From: Hyaloperonospora brassicae
Lineage: Eukaryota; Oomycota; Peronosporomycetes; Peronosporales; Peronosporaceae
DNA length: 64,000 nt
NCBI GenBank assembly: GCA_947650285.1
Contig: CANTFL010000199.1
Location: 124,001 to 188,000, forward strand
Reading direction: 5' to 3'
Positions 10,937 through 20,448 of this stretch are shown here, in pieces (position 1 is the stretch's first letter; the number at the start of each line of letters is the position of its first letter). The translations under genes and the position numbers were made by a program. Below the pieces are notes generated by a model. That model was not told where the DNA came from. It saw only the letters and a program-made list of their open reading frames with translations, and did no database searches.

Positions 10937-12490
10937 TCACTCTATAGGCAAATACGGATCGTCTGCATCGGTGCTTTCCCATTGCAAAAGCAGCATAATG
11001 TCGTTCTTGACGTCGACAATGCGGGCCTCGAGCTCCTCGAGCTCTGCGGGGTCAAACTTTCGCTCTTTGCTCAGCATGTGCACGCGCTCGGCATACCGTT
11101 TCTGCCAAATATTGCTATAGGTTGGATCCTACAAAGCACGACCACCGCCACGACCACCGCCACCGCCACCAACAGCAACCGCAACAACAACACAAAAAAC
11201 ACAGGAAATCGATCGTTGACAATGGCCACAAAAGCAAAATCGGACCATAGTAAAAACAGGTCGTGCAGCAACACGCACCTTCTTTGTAATGGTCGAATAG
11301 AACGAGTTGCCCAACACGGCCGTAAACCCGATAAAGTACGTGATCGGCTCCATCACGTCCCACGAATACACGTCCCACACACAGTACATGAGTGTGCCAT
11401 AAAATCCAGTGAGCCCCGTGAGTCCCACCCACTTCTGTGCATTCGGCATGCGACGCGCGGCCACGTGCACTTCCCTCTCCATCTGCTGCAAGTTCGCTAG
11501 TGAAGCCATACACGTCGCCAGTTCGCGCTCTTTCGCACGTCGATAGTGCTTCGTATTGTACATCTCCGAGTCCAGTGCGTTCTTCAGCGTCAATAGACTC
11601 TCTAAACTCTGCACCATCAATACGTAACATATCAGTCTCACACATCCCATTGTTCGACATTGTCGAGACTATAACCAGCTGACGACAGGAGCTCAGCTGG
11701 TCGTTCGACGCGCAAAACGTACATACGGTCGAAGAATCAGTGCATTTTCCAGCTGCGGGTTCCGCGATCGGTCAAAATGCACCACGACATTCCGACGTTG
11801 CAGTTCTTGTAGCCATTTGGCTGCTACCACTTTTTCGGCCCCCGCGTTGTGACAGAGTCGGTAAAAGTCAGCCAGCGGCATCTAGCAGAAAGGACAGACA
11901 CAAAAAAGGCACAAACAAATGCCCACACACGCAGCGTCAAGTCCACGCCCGACCCCTAGTCACAGCATACTGCTAACACGAACAAGAAGGCGCCGATCTT
12001 TCTCAAGTGCCGCTTTAACGCTGGCAAACGCCGTGTCTTCTTCCCTCAGACGGACGTCGTCCATCTCGGCCCGATCGCTCTCCACCAGCACATTCACGTG
12101 GTTCAGGCGCAGACAAAACGGCATGGACGTAAGAGCCCCTACCCCCACACTACGCGCGACTTTCGTGCCATCAAGCGTCGCGACTTCAACATCCCGAAGC
12201 GACGAATCGGCGTGTCGCACGGCCGCAATTAGGTCCTCGACACTGGCTCTCGAGTGGTCGTCAAGAGCCAATCGCGTGAGACCATTGCGCCCCGGCAGCG
12301 GCAACAGAATATCCACTTGGCCCGAGACTTTTGCCGTGTTGCGTACACAAAGTTGGGGCAGCGTCGAGTCCAGATGGGGGCGCTTGGCCGCGCGAGCCAG
12401 TAGCGACGTTGGACCCGAGTGGAAAGCCGAGACCGAGCACCGCACGTATGACGCGCGCTGGAGCAAGGACCGGAGAGGCCGCAACGCCAT
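10937..12490 (-). CDS. MCU: Mitochondrial calcium uniporter (MCU)
   Basis: Four exons: 11978-12490, 11727-11881, 11279-11606 and 10937-11128, giving about 395 aa. The N-terminus MALRPLRSLLQRASYVRCS is basic and Ser-rich, as in a mitochondrial presequence. Residues about 50-200 match the MCU N-terminal domain, including VATLDGTKVA. A coiled coil (about 230-275) precedes TM1 (about 282-300). The pore loop WDVMEP (residues 305-310) is the DIME selectivity-filter motif, followed by TM2. Exon 4 continues KKDPTY, a motif shared with plant-type MCUs, and a second coiled coil rich in Glu. The protein forms the inner-membrane Ca2+ channel. Exon 2-4 splice sites are clear (GTATGT, GTGCGT; TTTGTAG). The exon 1 donor is uncertain: GTTAGC at 11977 or GTTCGT at 11983, both phase 0. 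The exon 3 acceptor is placed at TGCAGAG before 11606. Confidence 0.92.
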
Positions 12491-13199
12491 GGCGTAGAGA
12501 GGCAGTGCGTCAGCGGAGCGACAATGACTGTTGCGGTATGGGTACACGCGTTTCTTTTATCCGGATAATTGTCGTAGGGGTATGGTCGTGCATACCGGTA
12601 TGCCCTTCCTGTTCGAGCCAGGTCGGACCGTGTCGGTGGTAAGTCGCGCGTTTCGTGCTGAACCGATGCAAGTGTCTTGGATTGTTTGCAGCATAATCAA
12701 CCGGTAAGCGCAGATAAGCAAGTGGTCGACATTACCGATACGTTGTTGCACGCCGCGTCCCGCACTGGCCATTGCTGACGTCAATAAGCGATCGACGGAT
12801 GTTAGACTGCACTTATTCTTGACGGCGATCACTGACTACCGCTGACAAAAAGTGCTCACAGCCAAGACAATCTCGCAATAAACGTCTACACCAGAACAAG
12901 CGACACCAACGGTCAGTCATTCGTCAATAATGACTGCATCAAGTCTCGGAGGCCACAGTCACTCGACACACAAGTTCACTGCAACATGTCGACAATATCG
13001 CACCGTCGCCATTCACTGCGCTACGTCTCTCTCTAATTAACTATAACAACACGAGCAAAACTACTGCCGCGAGGTCGACCCCACCCCACCCCACCCCACC
13101 TCCTGCCTACAGTACCCACAGCTCACACGATCGGCTTCGTGCCCCCTCACACGTCATCATACAAAAACGCACGTACTACTCCATAGCCGCCCACCCATC
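12491..13199. other. Intergenic region, MCU / subtilase
   Basis: Promoter side of MCU and 3' side of the protease gene. A short CCCCA pentamer repeat lies at about 13079-13096. No gene or RNA recognised. Confidence 0.5.
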
Positions 13200-16100
13200 T
13201 CATAGATCTTGAGAAGACAGTCGATTCCGACGTGACGACGACGGCGGCGGCGTGGCCGACGTCTTGACCGACGCGTTCTTCCGCGCACTACGCACTCGTT
13301 CGCGGTCACTTGCACCGTCTCCACTCCGCTCGCTCTTTGGGCGCTCGCGTCGCGACTCGATCCGTCGCAGTGTCCCATCACTTTCCTCACGTTTAACACC
13401 ACTGAACTCGTCCTGTCGACGCGACGAGGGCTTTGGCGGCTCGAGATGGATCGCCTCGTGCGCGTAGTTGCCCTGTCGCGCCGACATGAGCCGCGGCGGC
13501 TTTTCCACCGACGCAAGTGCATTCGTCCGTCCAGAGGTAGTTATAGTTGAAGTTATAGTTGAAGTTGCAGTTGTTGCAGTAGCTGCTCGTCGACTCGGTG
13601 CACGGACACCCACCGCGGACGGGTCAAAGTCCGTCCGTCGTCGACTGCTCCGGTCATCTGCCCCTCTTATTGCCGTCTCAATGATCGGGCGCTGCTGCTG
13701 CATCGCTCCTGCAGTCGGTACGTTGCAGTAGTCGCCTGCCGTCGGACAGAGCGGAACGGGCACTGGCGTAAACGCTTCGCCGTTCGCGCGCAGCTTTTGG
13801 TCGCGCCGACTGAGTCCCTTGTGCCCAAACAGTGCACCTGTTGCACCCGTCCGTGGCATTGCGGTGGCCCCCCGCGCGGCCGCTGTCTTCAACGACCGAT
13901 GGGCGCAGCGGGTCACGTGCGTCCGCCAGGCCGCAGCAATGACCAAAAGCACGACGAGCGTCGAGACGATAATGGCGCCAATGACCATCCACGGCTGCCA
14001 AAAGGCCCCGTGGGTGGGGTCGAGGAACGTGACGGACGTGGCGGACGGCGTGGACGACGCCACGATGGAGAACTTCTGACCCGTAGTCGTGGCGTTCGCG
14101 CCGGCTTTGACGCTGTAGCCACTGACGACGGCCTGGACGTAGATCGAGCCGTCGGGGTCGACGTCCATGCCGGCGGCCGTGACGGCCGCGAACACAGCGT
14201 CGTACGAGACTTCGACCATCTCGACGTTGTTCACGGCGTCGCGCGAGCCGTTGCCCGAGAGCGGGTCGAACCGCGTGGACGTGTTGGCGACCTTCAGCGT
14301 CAGGTCGAGGTCGTTCTGCAGCGTGGCTTTGCTGCCGACCGAGCCCGGCGGGTCGGTCCACACGAGCGTCACGCGGAGGTTCACGCCCGTCGTCAGCATG
14401 AAGTGGAACGTCACTTCGCTGCCCTCGAGCACACTCGGCTCGGACCCCGTCGACGAGTTGGGGAAGAAGTAGATGGAGTTGCTGCTCGTCGTGCCCGAAG
14501 ACGGCGGAGACGAAGCCGAAGACGACGACGAAGACGACGTCGAAGCTGCTGACGTGTCGTCCTGGCCGAGGAACGACACGAGGTTGAGCAGCGTGGGCTT
14601 GCCGTAGCCCTGGTTAAAGTCCGGGTACGCCGGCAGCGCCATGGCGCCTGCTTCCAGCGCAACGCACGACGTGACGTCGGCCGTCGGTTCAATCAGCCGC
14701 CGGGCCATCGCTTCGCTGCTGTGCAGCAGCAGCGCTTTGAGCAGCGACGCCGGGATCGTCTTCATGCCAAAGGCCGCGTCCTTGACGCCGTTCTTCCACC
14801 AGCCGTCGCGCAGCCACTCGTAGATGAGCACGGCCATGCCGGCGATCACGGGCGCGGCTTGCGACGTGCCCTGGAGCGGGCACACGGCCGACGACTTGAG
14901 CTTCTGGCCCGGCGGCTCCGACTGCGACGACGTCATGGACATGCCGGGGGCCACGAGGTCGGGCTTCAGTCGGCCGTCGAGCGTCGGCCCAATGGACGAG
15001 AACGACGCGACCGTGTGCTCGTTCAAGACGGACGCACACGGCGTGGCCGCGAACGACGCCGCGGCGTTGAGGCTCGCGCCCACGGAGATGACGTTCTTGG
15101 CGCCGGATGGACTGCTGATCGTGTGGCGGCCCTTCTCGCCGCTGTTGCCTGCGGCCACGACGATCAGGATCTCTGGGTGGTCGTAGATGTACTCGTCGAC
15201 CTGTGCCGTCTGCGTGTTGTAGTCGTTCGCGCCCGTGCCCCACGAGAACGAGAAGATGCGCGCGCCCATGTCGACCTGTGCGTTCATGAGGTCCGCGACT
15301 TCGCCCGGCGTCTCGAGCGACACTTTGCACCCGTTCGTGCCCGCGCACGCGGCGTCCTGGTTGCCAATGTCCATGAACGCAATGCGCGCGCTCGGGGCGA
15401 TGCCCATGTCCGCGTGCAAGTGGCTGTACGAGCTCCCGGCCAAGATCCCCGCCACGTGCGTGCCGTGGCCGCACGTCACGCCTTCGGCCTCGTCCACGTC
15501 GTTCGCAAACGTCTGGTAGTACAGCACCTTGCGCGCGCTCGGGTCCGCGCGGTCGTACATGGCGCGCGACGCCTGGTCGAACTGGTCGTGGTCAATGTAC
15601 AGGCCCGTGTCCGTGATGCCCACGACGATATCGCTGCCCGTGATGTTGTGCGCGCGCATGACGTCCACGCCCATGACGTCCTGCGCGTAGTCGTCCAGCC
15701 GTCTCCGGCCCGTGCGTCCAGTCGCGGCCGCAAGTCCGGTCGCGTCCGGCAGCAGTCCGTGCACGGCACTGGTGGTCACGACCGGCCGCAGGTCGACCCA
15801 CTCGACGGCTTCGTCGTCCAGCACGAGCGCCACGACCTGCGTCCACGTGGTGTAGTCGTCCAGCGCCGCCTGCAGCAACACGCCGCCCGTGTCGGCCGTC
15901 CCGCGCTGCCGCGTGATGACGTTCTCGATCCCCGTGGCCCGCGTCACGCGCGTCGCCAAGCGGCCGAGCGCACGGTCCGTCGCCGCACCTTTGGCCAAGC
16001 GGATCTCGAGCGCCGGCCCCTCGCGCGACTTGGCCGTGTCGCGCGACAGCGCGTACGAGCTCTTGGCGAACGGCATGAGCTTAAGAATCGGCGGCAATAC

Positions 16101-16934
16101 CGTCACGCTCTCGACGCACGGCAGCGCGAGGATCGCGTCGCCGACCGCCGCACTCACGTGCACGAGCAGCACTGTGGCCGCCGCTGTGGTCTGGTCGCTC
16201 CGCGTCAAGAACGGCGTGTGGCTCTCGCTCGTCGCGGGCCAAATGGACTTGATCGCCTGCACGCACGCGAGCTCGTCGCGCGCCACGTGCAGCTTGATGA
16301 GCGACGGCTTGATCTCCATCACGTCGGCCGCGTCGACCAAGTCAGCCGTCGCGTACGTCGCGAGCAGCTCCTTCTGCAGGAACTGCAGCTGACACGCGTC
16401 GAACGTGGCGTTCGCGCCCGCGAGCATCGCGTCGTACGCTGTGGAGAACGCCGTGTAAAAGCCGGCGAACTCGTCTTGCTCGGGATCGCCGATGCTCAGC
16501 GTAATGTCCGTGACGCTCGCGCACGAGACGACGCTGATGATCGTCACGTTCTTACCGTCTTCCGTCGCTGCGTGCACGTCGGCGACCACAGCGGCTTCGT
16601 CCAGCGCCGACGAGCGGTCGTCAGTGGATCGCGGGAACGCTACGCTCGGCCGCAAGCGACGGCGAACAGCAGACGGCGGTGCAGTAGGAGCGCCGCGATC
16701 GTCAAAGTACGCGGGACAGACGGCCTCGAGGCATTCAGACTGCGCGCGCAAGTGGCGATACACCTGATGGACGTGCGCGCGGCTGCAGTGGTAGGCGCAG
16801 AACGCGTCGCGCGAGACAAACTGCAGCCCGCGCGCGTCGACGAGCGCTTTTGCGTTCGCACTGGAGAGCAACGGGACGCTCAGCAGAGCGGCGCCGACGA
16901 CTGCTGCGACGAGCGAGCGGCGCGTTCCGCCCAT
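13200..16934 (-). CDS. Membrane-anchored subtilisin-like serine protease (S8)
   Basis: A single open frame of 1244 codons from an ATG at 16934, with no intron needed. A signal peptide covers about residues 1-28 (LVAAVVGAALLSVPLLSSANA). A Cys-containing pro-region of about 400 residues follows, ending near a RRRLDD site that could be the maturation cleavage. The S8 catalytic domain has Asp in VVGITDTGLYIDHD (about 442), His in GHGTHVAG (about 491), the oxyanion Asn in AAGNSG (about 594) and Ser in GTSQAAPVIAG (about 690). After a Ser-rich linker comes a beta-rich domain with LVWTDPPGS, as often found C-terminal to subtilases. A TM segment (about 978-1000) and a basic Ser/Arg-rich cytoplasmic tail of about 240 residues follow. 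I infer a type I surface or endomembrane protease; substrates are unknown. The very high GC third-codon bias creates long antisense open frames that are not genes. Confidence 0.93.
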   Translation of the reverse strand: MGGTRRSLVAAVVGAALLSVPLLSSANAKALVDARGLQFVSRDAFCAYHCSRAHVHQVYRHLRAQSECLEAVCPAYFDDRGAPTAPPSAVRRRLRPSVAFPRSTDDRSSALDEAAVVADVHAATEDGKNVTIISVVSCASVTDITLSIGDPEQDEFAGFYTAFSTAYDAMLAGANATFDACQLQFLQKELLATYATADLVDAADVMEIKPSLIKLHVARDELACVQAIKSIWPATSESHTPFLTRSDQTTAAATVLLVHVSAAVGDAILALPCVESVTVLPPILKLMPFAKSSYALSRDTAKSREGPALEIRLAKGAATDRALGRLATRVTRATGIENVITRQRGTADTGGVLLQAALDDYTTWTQVVALVLDDEAVEWVDLRPVVTTSAVHGLLPDATGLAAATGRTGRRRLDDYAQDVMGVDVMRAHNITGSDIVVGITDTGLYIDHDQFDQASRAMYDRADPSARKVLYYQTFANDVDEAEGVTCGHGTHVAGILAGSSYSHLHADMGIAPSARIAFMDIGNQDAACAGTNGCKVSLETPGEVADLMNAQVDMGARIFSFSWGTGANDYNTQTAQVDEYIYDHPEILIVVAAGNSGEKGRHTISSPSGAKNVISVGASLNAAASFAATPCASVLNEHTVASFSSIGPTLDGRLKPDLVAPGMSMTSSQSEPPGQKLKSSAVCPLQGTSQAAPVIAGMAVLIYEWLRDGWWKNGVKDAAFGMKTIPASLLKALLLHSSEAMARRLIEPTADVTSCVALEAGAMALPAYPDFNQGYGKPTLLNLVSFLGQDDTSAASTSSSSSSSASSPPSSGTTSSNSIYFFPNSSTGSEPSVLEGSEVTFHFMLTTGVNLRVTLVWTDPPGSVGSKATLQNDLDLTLKVANTSTRFDPLSGNGSRDAVNNVEMVEVSYDAVFAAVTAAGMDVDPDGSIYVQAVVSGYSVKAGANATTTGQKFSIVASSTPSATSVTFLDPTHGAFWQPWMVIGAIIVSTLVVLLVIAAAWRTHVTRCAHRSLKTAAARGATAMPRTGATGALFGHKGLSRRDQKLRANGEAFTPVPVPLCPTAGDYCNVPTAGAMQQQRPIIETAIRGADDRSSRRRTDFDPSAVGVRAPSRRAATATTATSTITSTITTSGRTNALASVEKPPRLMSARQGNYAHEAIHLEPPKPSSRRQDEFSGVKREESDGTLRRIESRRERPKSERSGDGASDRERVRSARKNASVKTSATPPPSSSRRNRLSSQDL

Positions 16935-18603
16935 GGACCAGCGGCGGCAATAACAATAATTGTAGTGGTGACGACGGAGACAATGGACACGACGGCGACG
17001 ATACGCACGACGGAGACAACGGAGACACTGAGGAGGAGATGGACGATGAAGATGACGATGAGGAGGCGGAGGCGGAGGAGGACAGTGTCGGAACGCTCAC
17101 TCACTCACTCACTCGTTCGTTCGCTCGGGTGCGAAAGTCTCAGTTCATGACGGACGTTACGCCACGACGACGAGACACTCGGAACGCACTCTGCCGGGCC
17201 GTTGCCAGCTGGGGCGACATGGCCCGGCTCTGGGCGCGCCACGAGTGCCGAGGTGATGGGATGTCTTGGCTCTGTGCGCAGCATGTCGTTGGTATGGTTG
17301 GGGTTACTGTGAGAACAAATCGAGGCGCGGGACGGGTGGACATAGACACGTGCCGCGCAATGATCCTGTGAGCCTTTATATGCGGACAGGGGCCCGTGGC
17401 CAGGGAACAAGTCAGTGCTGCGGCTATTCGGCTGGCGAGCGCGGCCAAAAGTATATTTTTCTTCGTCTTTTTTGCTGCTTCTATTTTCGTCATCTGTTCT
17501 CTCGGATATCCGACGATCAATTCTATCGAACACAACCTTTTCAGTGCTGTCAAAACTGCAGCAGGCGCAGGTTTCGCAGACGGCATCCGCTCATACCGAT
17601 GCAACGTCCACACCAGATCGTGTGTCGATTACGCCGACGACAAAAACGCAAGATCGTCGACGCAGGCTCTGCGACCTGCTATATCTCGAGCAAACTAAAG
17701 CTGGATATTTCAGTGCGTTTCTATTTTCTTTCATGCTTTTTGAAGTCTCGCGCAAGCCCTACCGCAGCGATAAGACCGCGAGCGCTGTCAAGTGGCATCT
17801 GTTTTGCGCGTTTGGATGAGGAGTTGTGCATGGCGTCGGACGGGGAATTGGGTGCACTTGCGTTTCTTCTTTTGGTCCACGCTGATGAAAAGACGCTTAA
17901 ACGGAGGCGGAAATGGGTCGATCCGGGACTCCCCATTGTATTTGGTAGACCGTGACGAGTAGCCAATCAATGGCGCTCACGGCTGACCTAATCGTGCCTC
18001 GTCTGCATCAGAAGTGGCGCACGCGACGTCCATTAGCCAATGAGGAGGACTGTCTGCCTGCCATATGGCAACTAGGAAGCTCTCGGCACTGCCGCAGCAA
18101 TAAATGCATCGCCGACCGCTTTCGTCTGCGAAAGGCTCGGTGGGGTTTCAGGCTGACACAAAAAATGCTTTGTTTATTACACGCTGTGGACAGCGCGATT
18201 GGCGCGAGATCGTGCCATCATCAACCGCACTTGCGCGGGCTGTCGCCGATTGATGGATTGCGCCACGCAGACGCAAGAGGTAGTGTTATCGCCCCGATTC
18301 CGACGTGGCCAGTCGATCGGATATTATCCTCTTATGTAGCAACCTACTGCATGGCCCCCCCCCCCCCAAATATACCTATCTGCACCCAAAAAAGAGGTAC
18401 GGTAGCCCAAAACGCGGCAGCCCCACCCCCGGTCCCCCCTGCGCGACCCAAATATCCCCCGTCCGCCGCCTTCACCCGCTACGTAACCTAAGTGCGCCTC
18501 TCCGTCCCTAAGTGCGTCCACTTCCACCCCCACCCCCTCCACCCATTTCCCCGCCATTTTTTCCCGACCGACCGACCGCCCAATATCCGGCAACTATACC
18601 ATC
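16935..18603. other. Intergenic; no resolved gene
   Basis: A GA-rich stretch (about 17000-17090) and a TCAC repeat (about 17098-17115) lie upstream of the protease start. Open frames at 17140-17613 (-), 17415-17819 (+) and 17721-17966 (-) overlap one another and have no recognisable motif; one of them may be an exon. A C-run lies at 18354-18367. Immediately before the CCA enzyme, 18530-18565 is pyrimidine-rich with CCATTT..CCATTTTTT, vaguely like an oomycete initiator region. Confidence 0.4.
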
Positions 18604-20448
18604 ATGCACCGACTTCTCCTCGCCCCCCCGCGACGCGCCGTGTGTCCCCCCGTCGCGTTCCGTCGCCCTCGTACGGCATCCACCACCACCGCCTGCGTCT
18701 CGTCTCTCTCATCCCGTGCCAACGACTCTACCAGTGCGTCTGTAGCCTCCACGCAACGCCCACACGTGCAGCTCAGTCTCACGCCCGCCGAAGACGCTCT
18801 GTTTTCGTTTCTCGAGTACATTCAGCGCCGGTATACGCCTGCGACGCAGCTGCGCGTGGCTGGCGGGTGGGTCCGCGACAAACTCCGCGGCGCCGCGAGC
18901 GCAGACATTGACATTGCGCTCACGGACATCAAAGGCACGACGTTTGCACAGCATATCTTGAGCTTCCAGCGCGCTCGGAAGCTGCGCGTGAGCCCTATTG
19001 GCATTGTCAAGGCGAACTCGGAAAAGGCCAAGCACTTGGAGGTGGCGAGCGTGACGATTGACGACACGACGGTGGACTTTGTGCACCTCCGAGCTGAAGC
19101 CTATGCCGAGACGAGTCGCGTGCCGCTCGTGACGTTCGCTACACCCGCTGCAGACGCGTGTCGAAGGGACTTGACGATCAACGCGCTGTTTTACAACCTC
19201 CATACGCGCGAGGTGGAGGACTTTACGGGCCAAGGCGTGCCGGACTTGCTGGAGCACCGGATCATTCGGACGCCCAACGACCCCGTGCAGACGTTTCTCG
19301 ACGATCCACTGCGTGTGTTGAGGGCCCTGCGATTTGCCTGTGACTTTGGCTTTGCACTGGATACGGCACTGGAAAAGGCGGTGCTGGAGCAGCGAGAGAT
19401 TGTTGCGGCCATGCGACGCAAAGTCAGCCGCGAACGCATTGGCATCGAAGTGCGCAAGATGCTCTCGGGCAAAGACCCGGCGCGGGGATTCGATCTGCTG
19501 CGCCAGTTTGAGCTGCTCGAGCTCGTGTTTAGCGGCGGAGTCGGTGCAATGAACGAGCGACTACCTGTCGATGGAAATGCAGGGAACAAAGACGACGAGC
19601 GCAAGTTTTTGCCTCGCCAGTGGACCGCGTCGATGAAAGATCGGGCGTCGCATTACCTTTCGTACTTGCAGCACAGTCGCTTGGCGCTGGCCAACTGCGA
19701 GATCTCCAACGTCGAGTCTACTGCTGCCATTTTGACGCCACTTTTCGTGCCCGAACTGCCCCGCGTTGATCTTGATACCTGCTGGAAGAAAGACGTACCT
19801 CTGCACGACGAGTTGCGTGGCACCACCGAGCAGGACATTGTAGAGAGCTCGCTCGAGTTTCTCGATCGCAGGGACGCGATTGCTTCGACAATTGACTTTA
19901 CCGAAATTGTAGAGATGCTAAAAGTGCAAGTAAAGTGGCCAAAGCCAGCAGGAAAGCGTGTGGCTTTGATCGTTGAAGCGGTGGCGACGTATCCGACACG
20001 TGAGTTGCCAGTCGCATCGTTCCAAGCAGATCATGAGACCCGTGACTGCTTGGATAGTGCAAGACTGAAGCACTGTGTTCAGCAGTTCATGTGGATGACG
20101 CAGTATCACTCGGTGATTGCACCTGCACTGACAATCTTAGCATCGGATTGCAGCTATGATAAGCAGGATAAGGAAACAGCGAGTCTCGACGAGCAGCAGC
20201 AATCAGCGCTGAAGACGTATCTTGAGATGGCGAATTCGTATGCTCAGAGTGGGGGACAAGTGGACAAATCGAGTCAATGTCGACGGATTGATGGCAAGAC
20301 TGTGCAAGTCCGACTTGGACGAGGCGCTAAGCGTGGAATCGCACAAGCTCTTCGGGTTTTGCACGTATGGGAAAAGGTACATCCGAGTGCAAGTCTTGAC
20401 GACGAGTTGGCGTTTCTCGATCGGTTAGCGCCTTTGCTGTGCGCTTGA
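18604..20448 (+). CDS. CCA-adding enzyme, tRNA nucleotidyltransferase
   Basis: ATG at 18604, 614 codons, no introns. The N-terminal about 50 residues are Arg/Ser/Thr-rich, consistent with a mitochondrial targeting sequence; a downstream Met could give a cytosolic form, as in other eukaryotes. The class II nucleotidyltransferase motifs are in order: VAGGWVRDKLRG (about 86-97), the metal-binding DIDIAL (about 101), a flexible region with TVDFVHLR, RRDLTINALFYN and VEDFTGQG, DDPLRVLRALRFACDF (nucleotide selection), and ERIGIEVRKML. It adds the 3' CCA to tRNAs from CTP and ATP without a template. The C-terminal half is less conserved, as usual for the family, and the length is a little above the usual range of about 450-550 aa. 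Confidence 0.95.
   Translation: MHRLLLAPPRRAVCPPVAFRRPRTASTTTACVSSLSSRANDSTSASVASTQRPHVQLSLTPAEDALFSFLEYIQRRYTPATQLRVAGGWVRDKLRGAASADIDIALTDIKGTTFAQHILSFQRARKLRVSPIGIVKANSEKAKHLEVASVTIDDTTVDFVHLRAEAYAETSRVPLVTFATPAADACRRDLTINALFYNLHTREVEDFTGQGVPDLLEHRIIRTPNDPVQTFLDDPLRVLRALRFACDFGFALDTALEKAVLEQREIVAAMRRKVSRERIGIEVRKMLSGKDPARGFDLLRQFELLELVFSGGVGAMNERLPVDGNAGNKDDERKFLPRQWTASMKDRASHYLSYLQHSRLALANCEISNVESTAAILTPLFVPELPRVDLDTCWKKDVPLHDELRGTTEQDIVESSLEFLDRRDAIASTIDFTEIVEMLKVQVKWPKPAGKRVALIVEAVATYPTRELPVASFQADHETRDCLDSARLKHCVQQFMWMTQYHSVIAPALTILASDCSYDKQDKETASLDEQQQSALKTYLEMANSYAQSGGQVDKSSQCRRIDGKTVQVRLGRGAKRGIAQALRVLHVWEKVHPSASLDDELAFLDRLAPLLCA

Noticed and set aside
14721..17150. An 809-codon open frame on the plus strand
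   Set aside because: It is exactly antisense to the subtilase, is Arg/His/Val-rich as expected from the complement of GC-rich codons, and has no domain.
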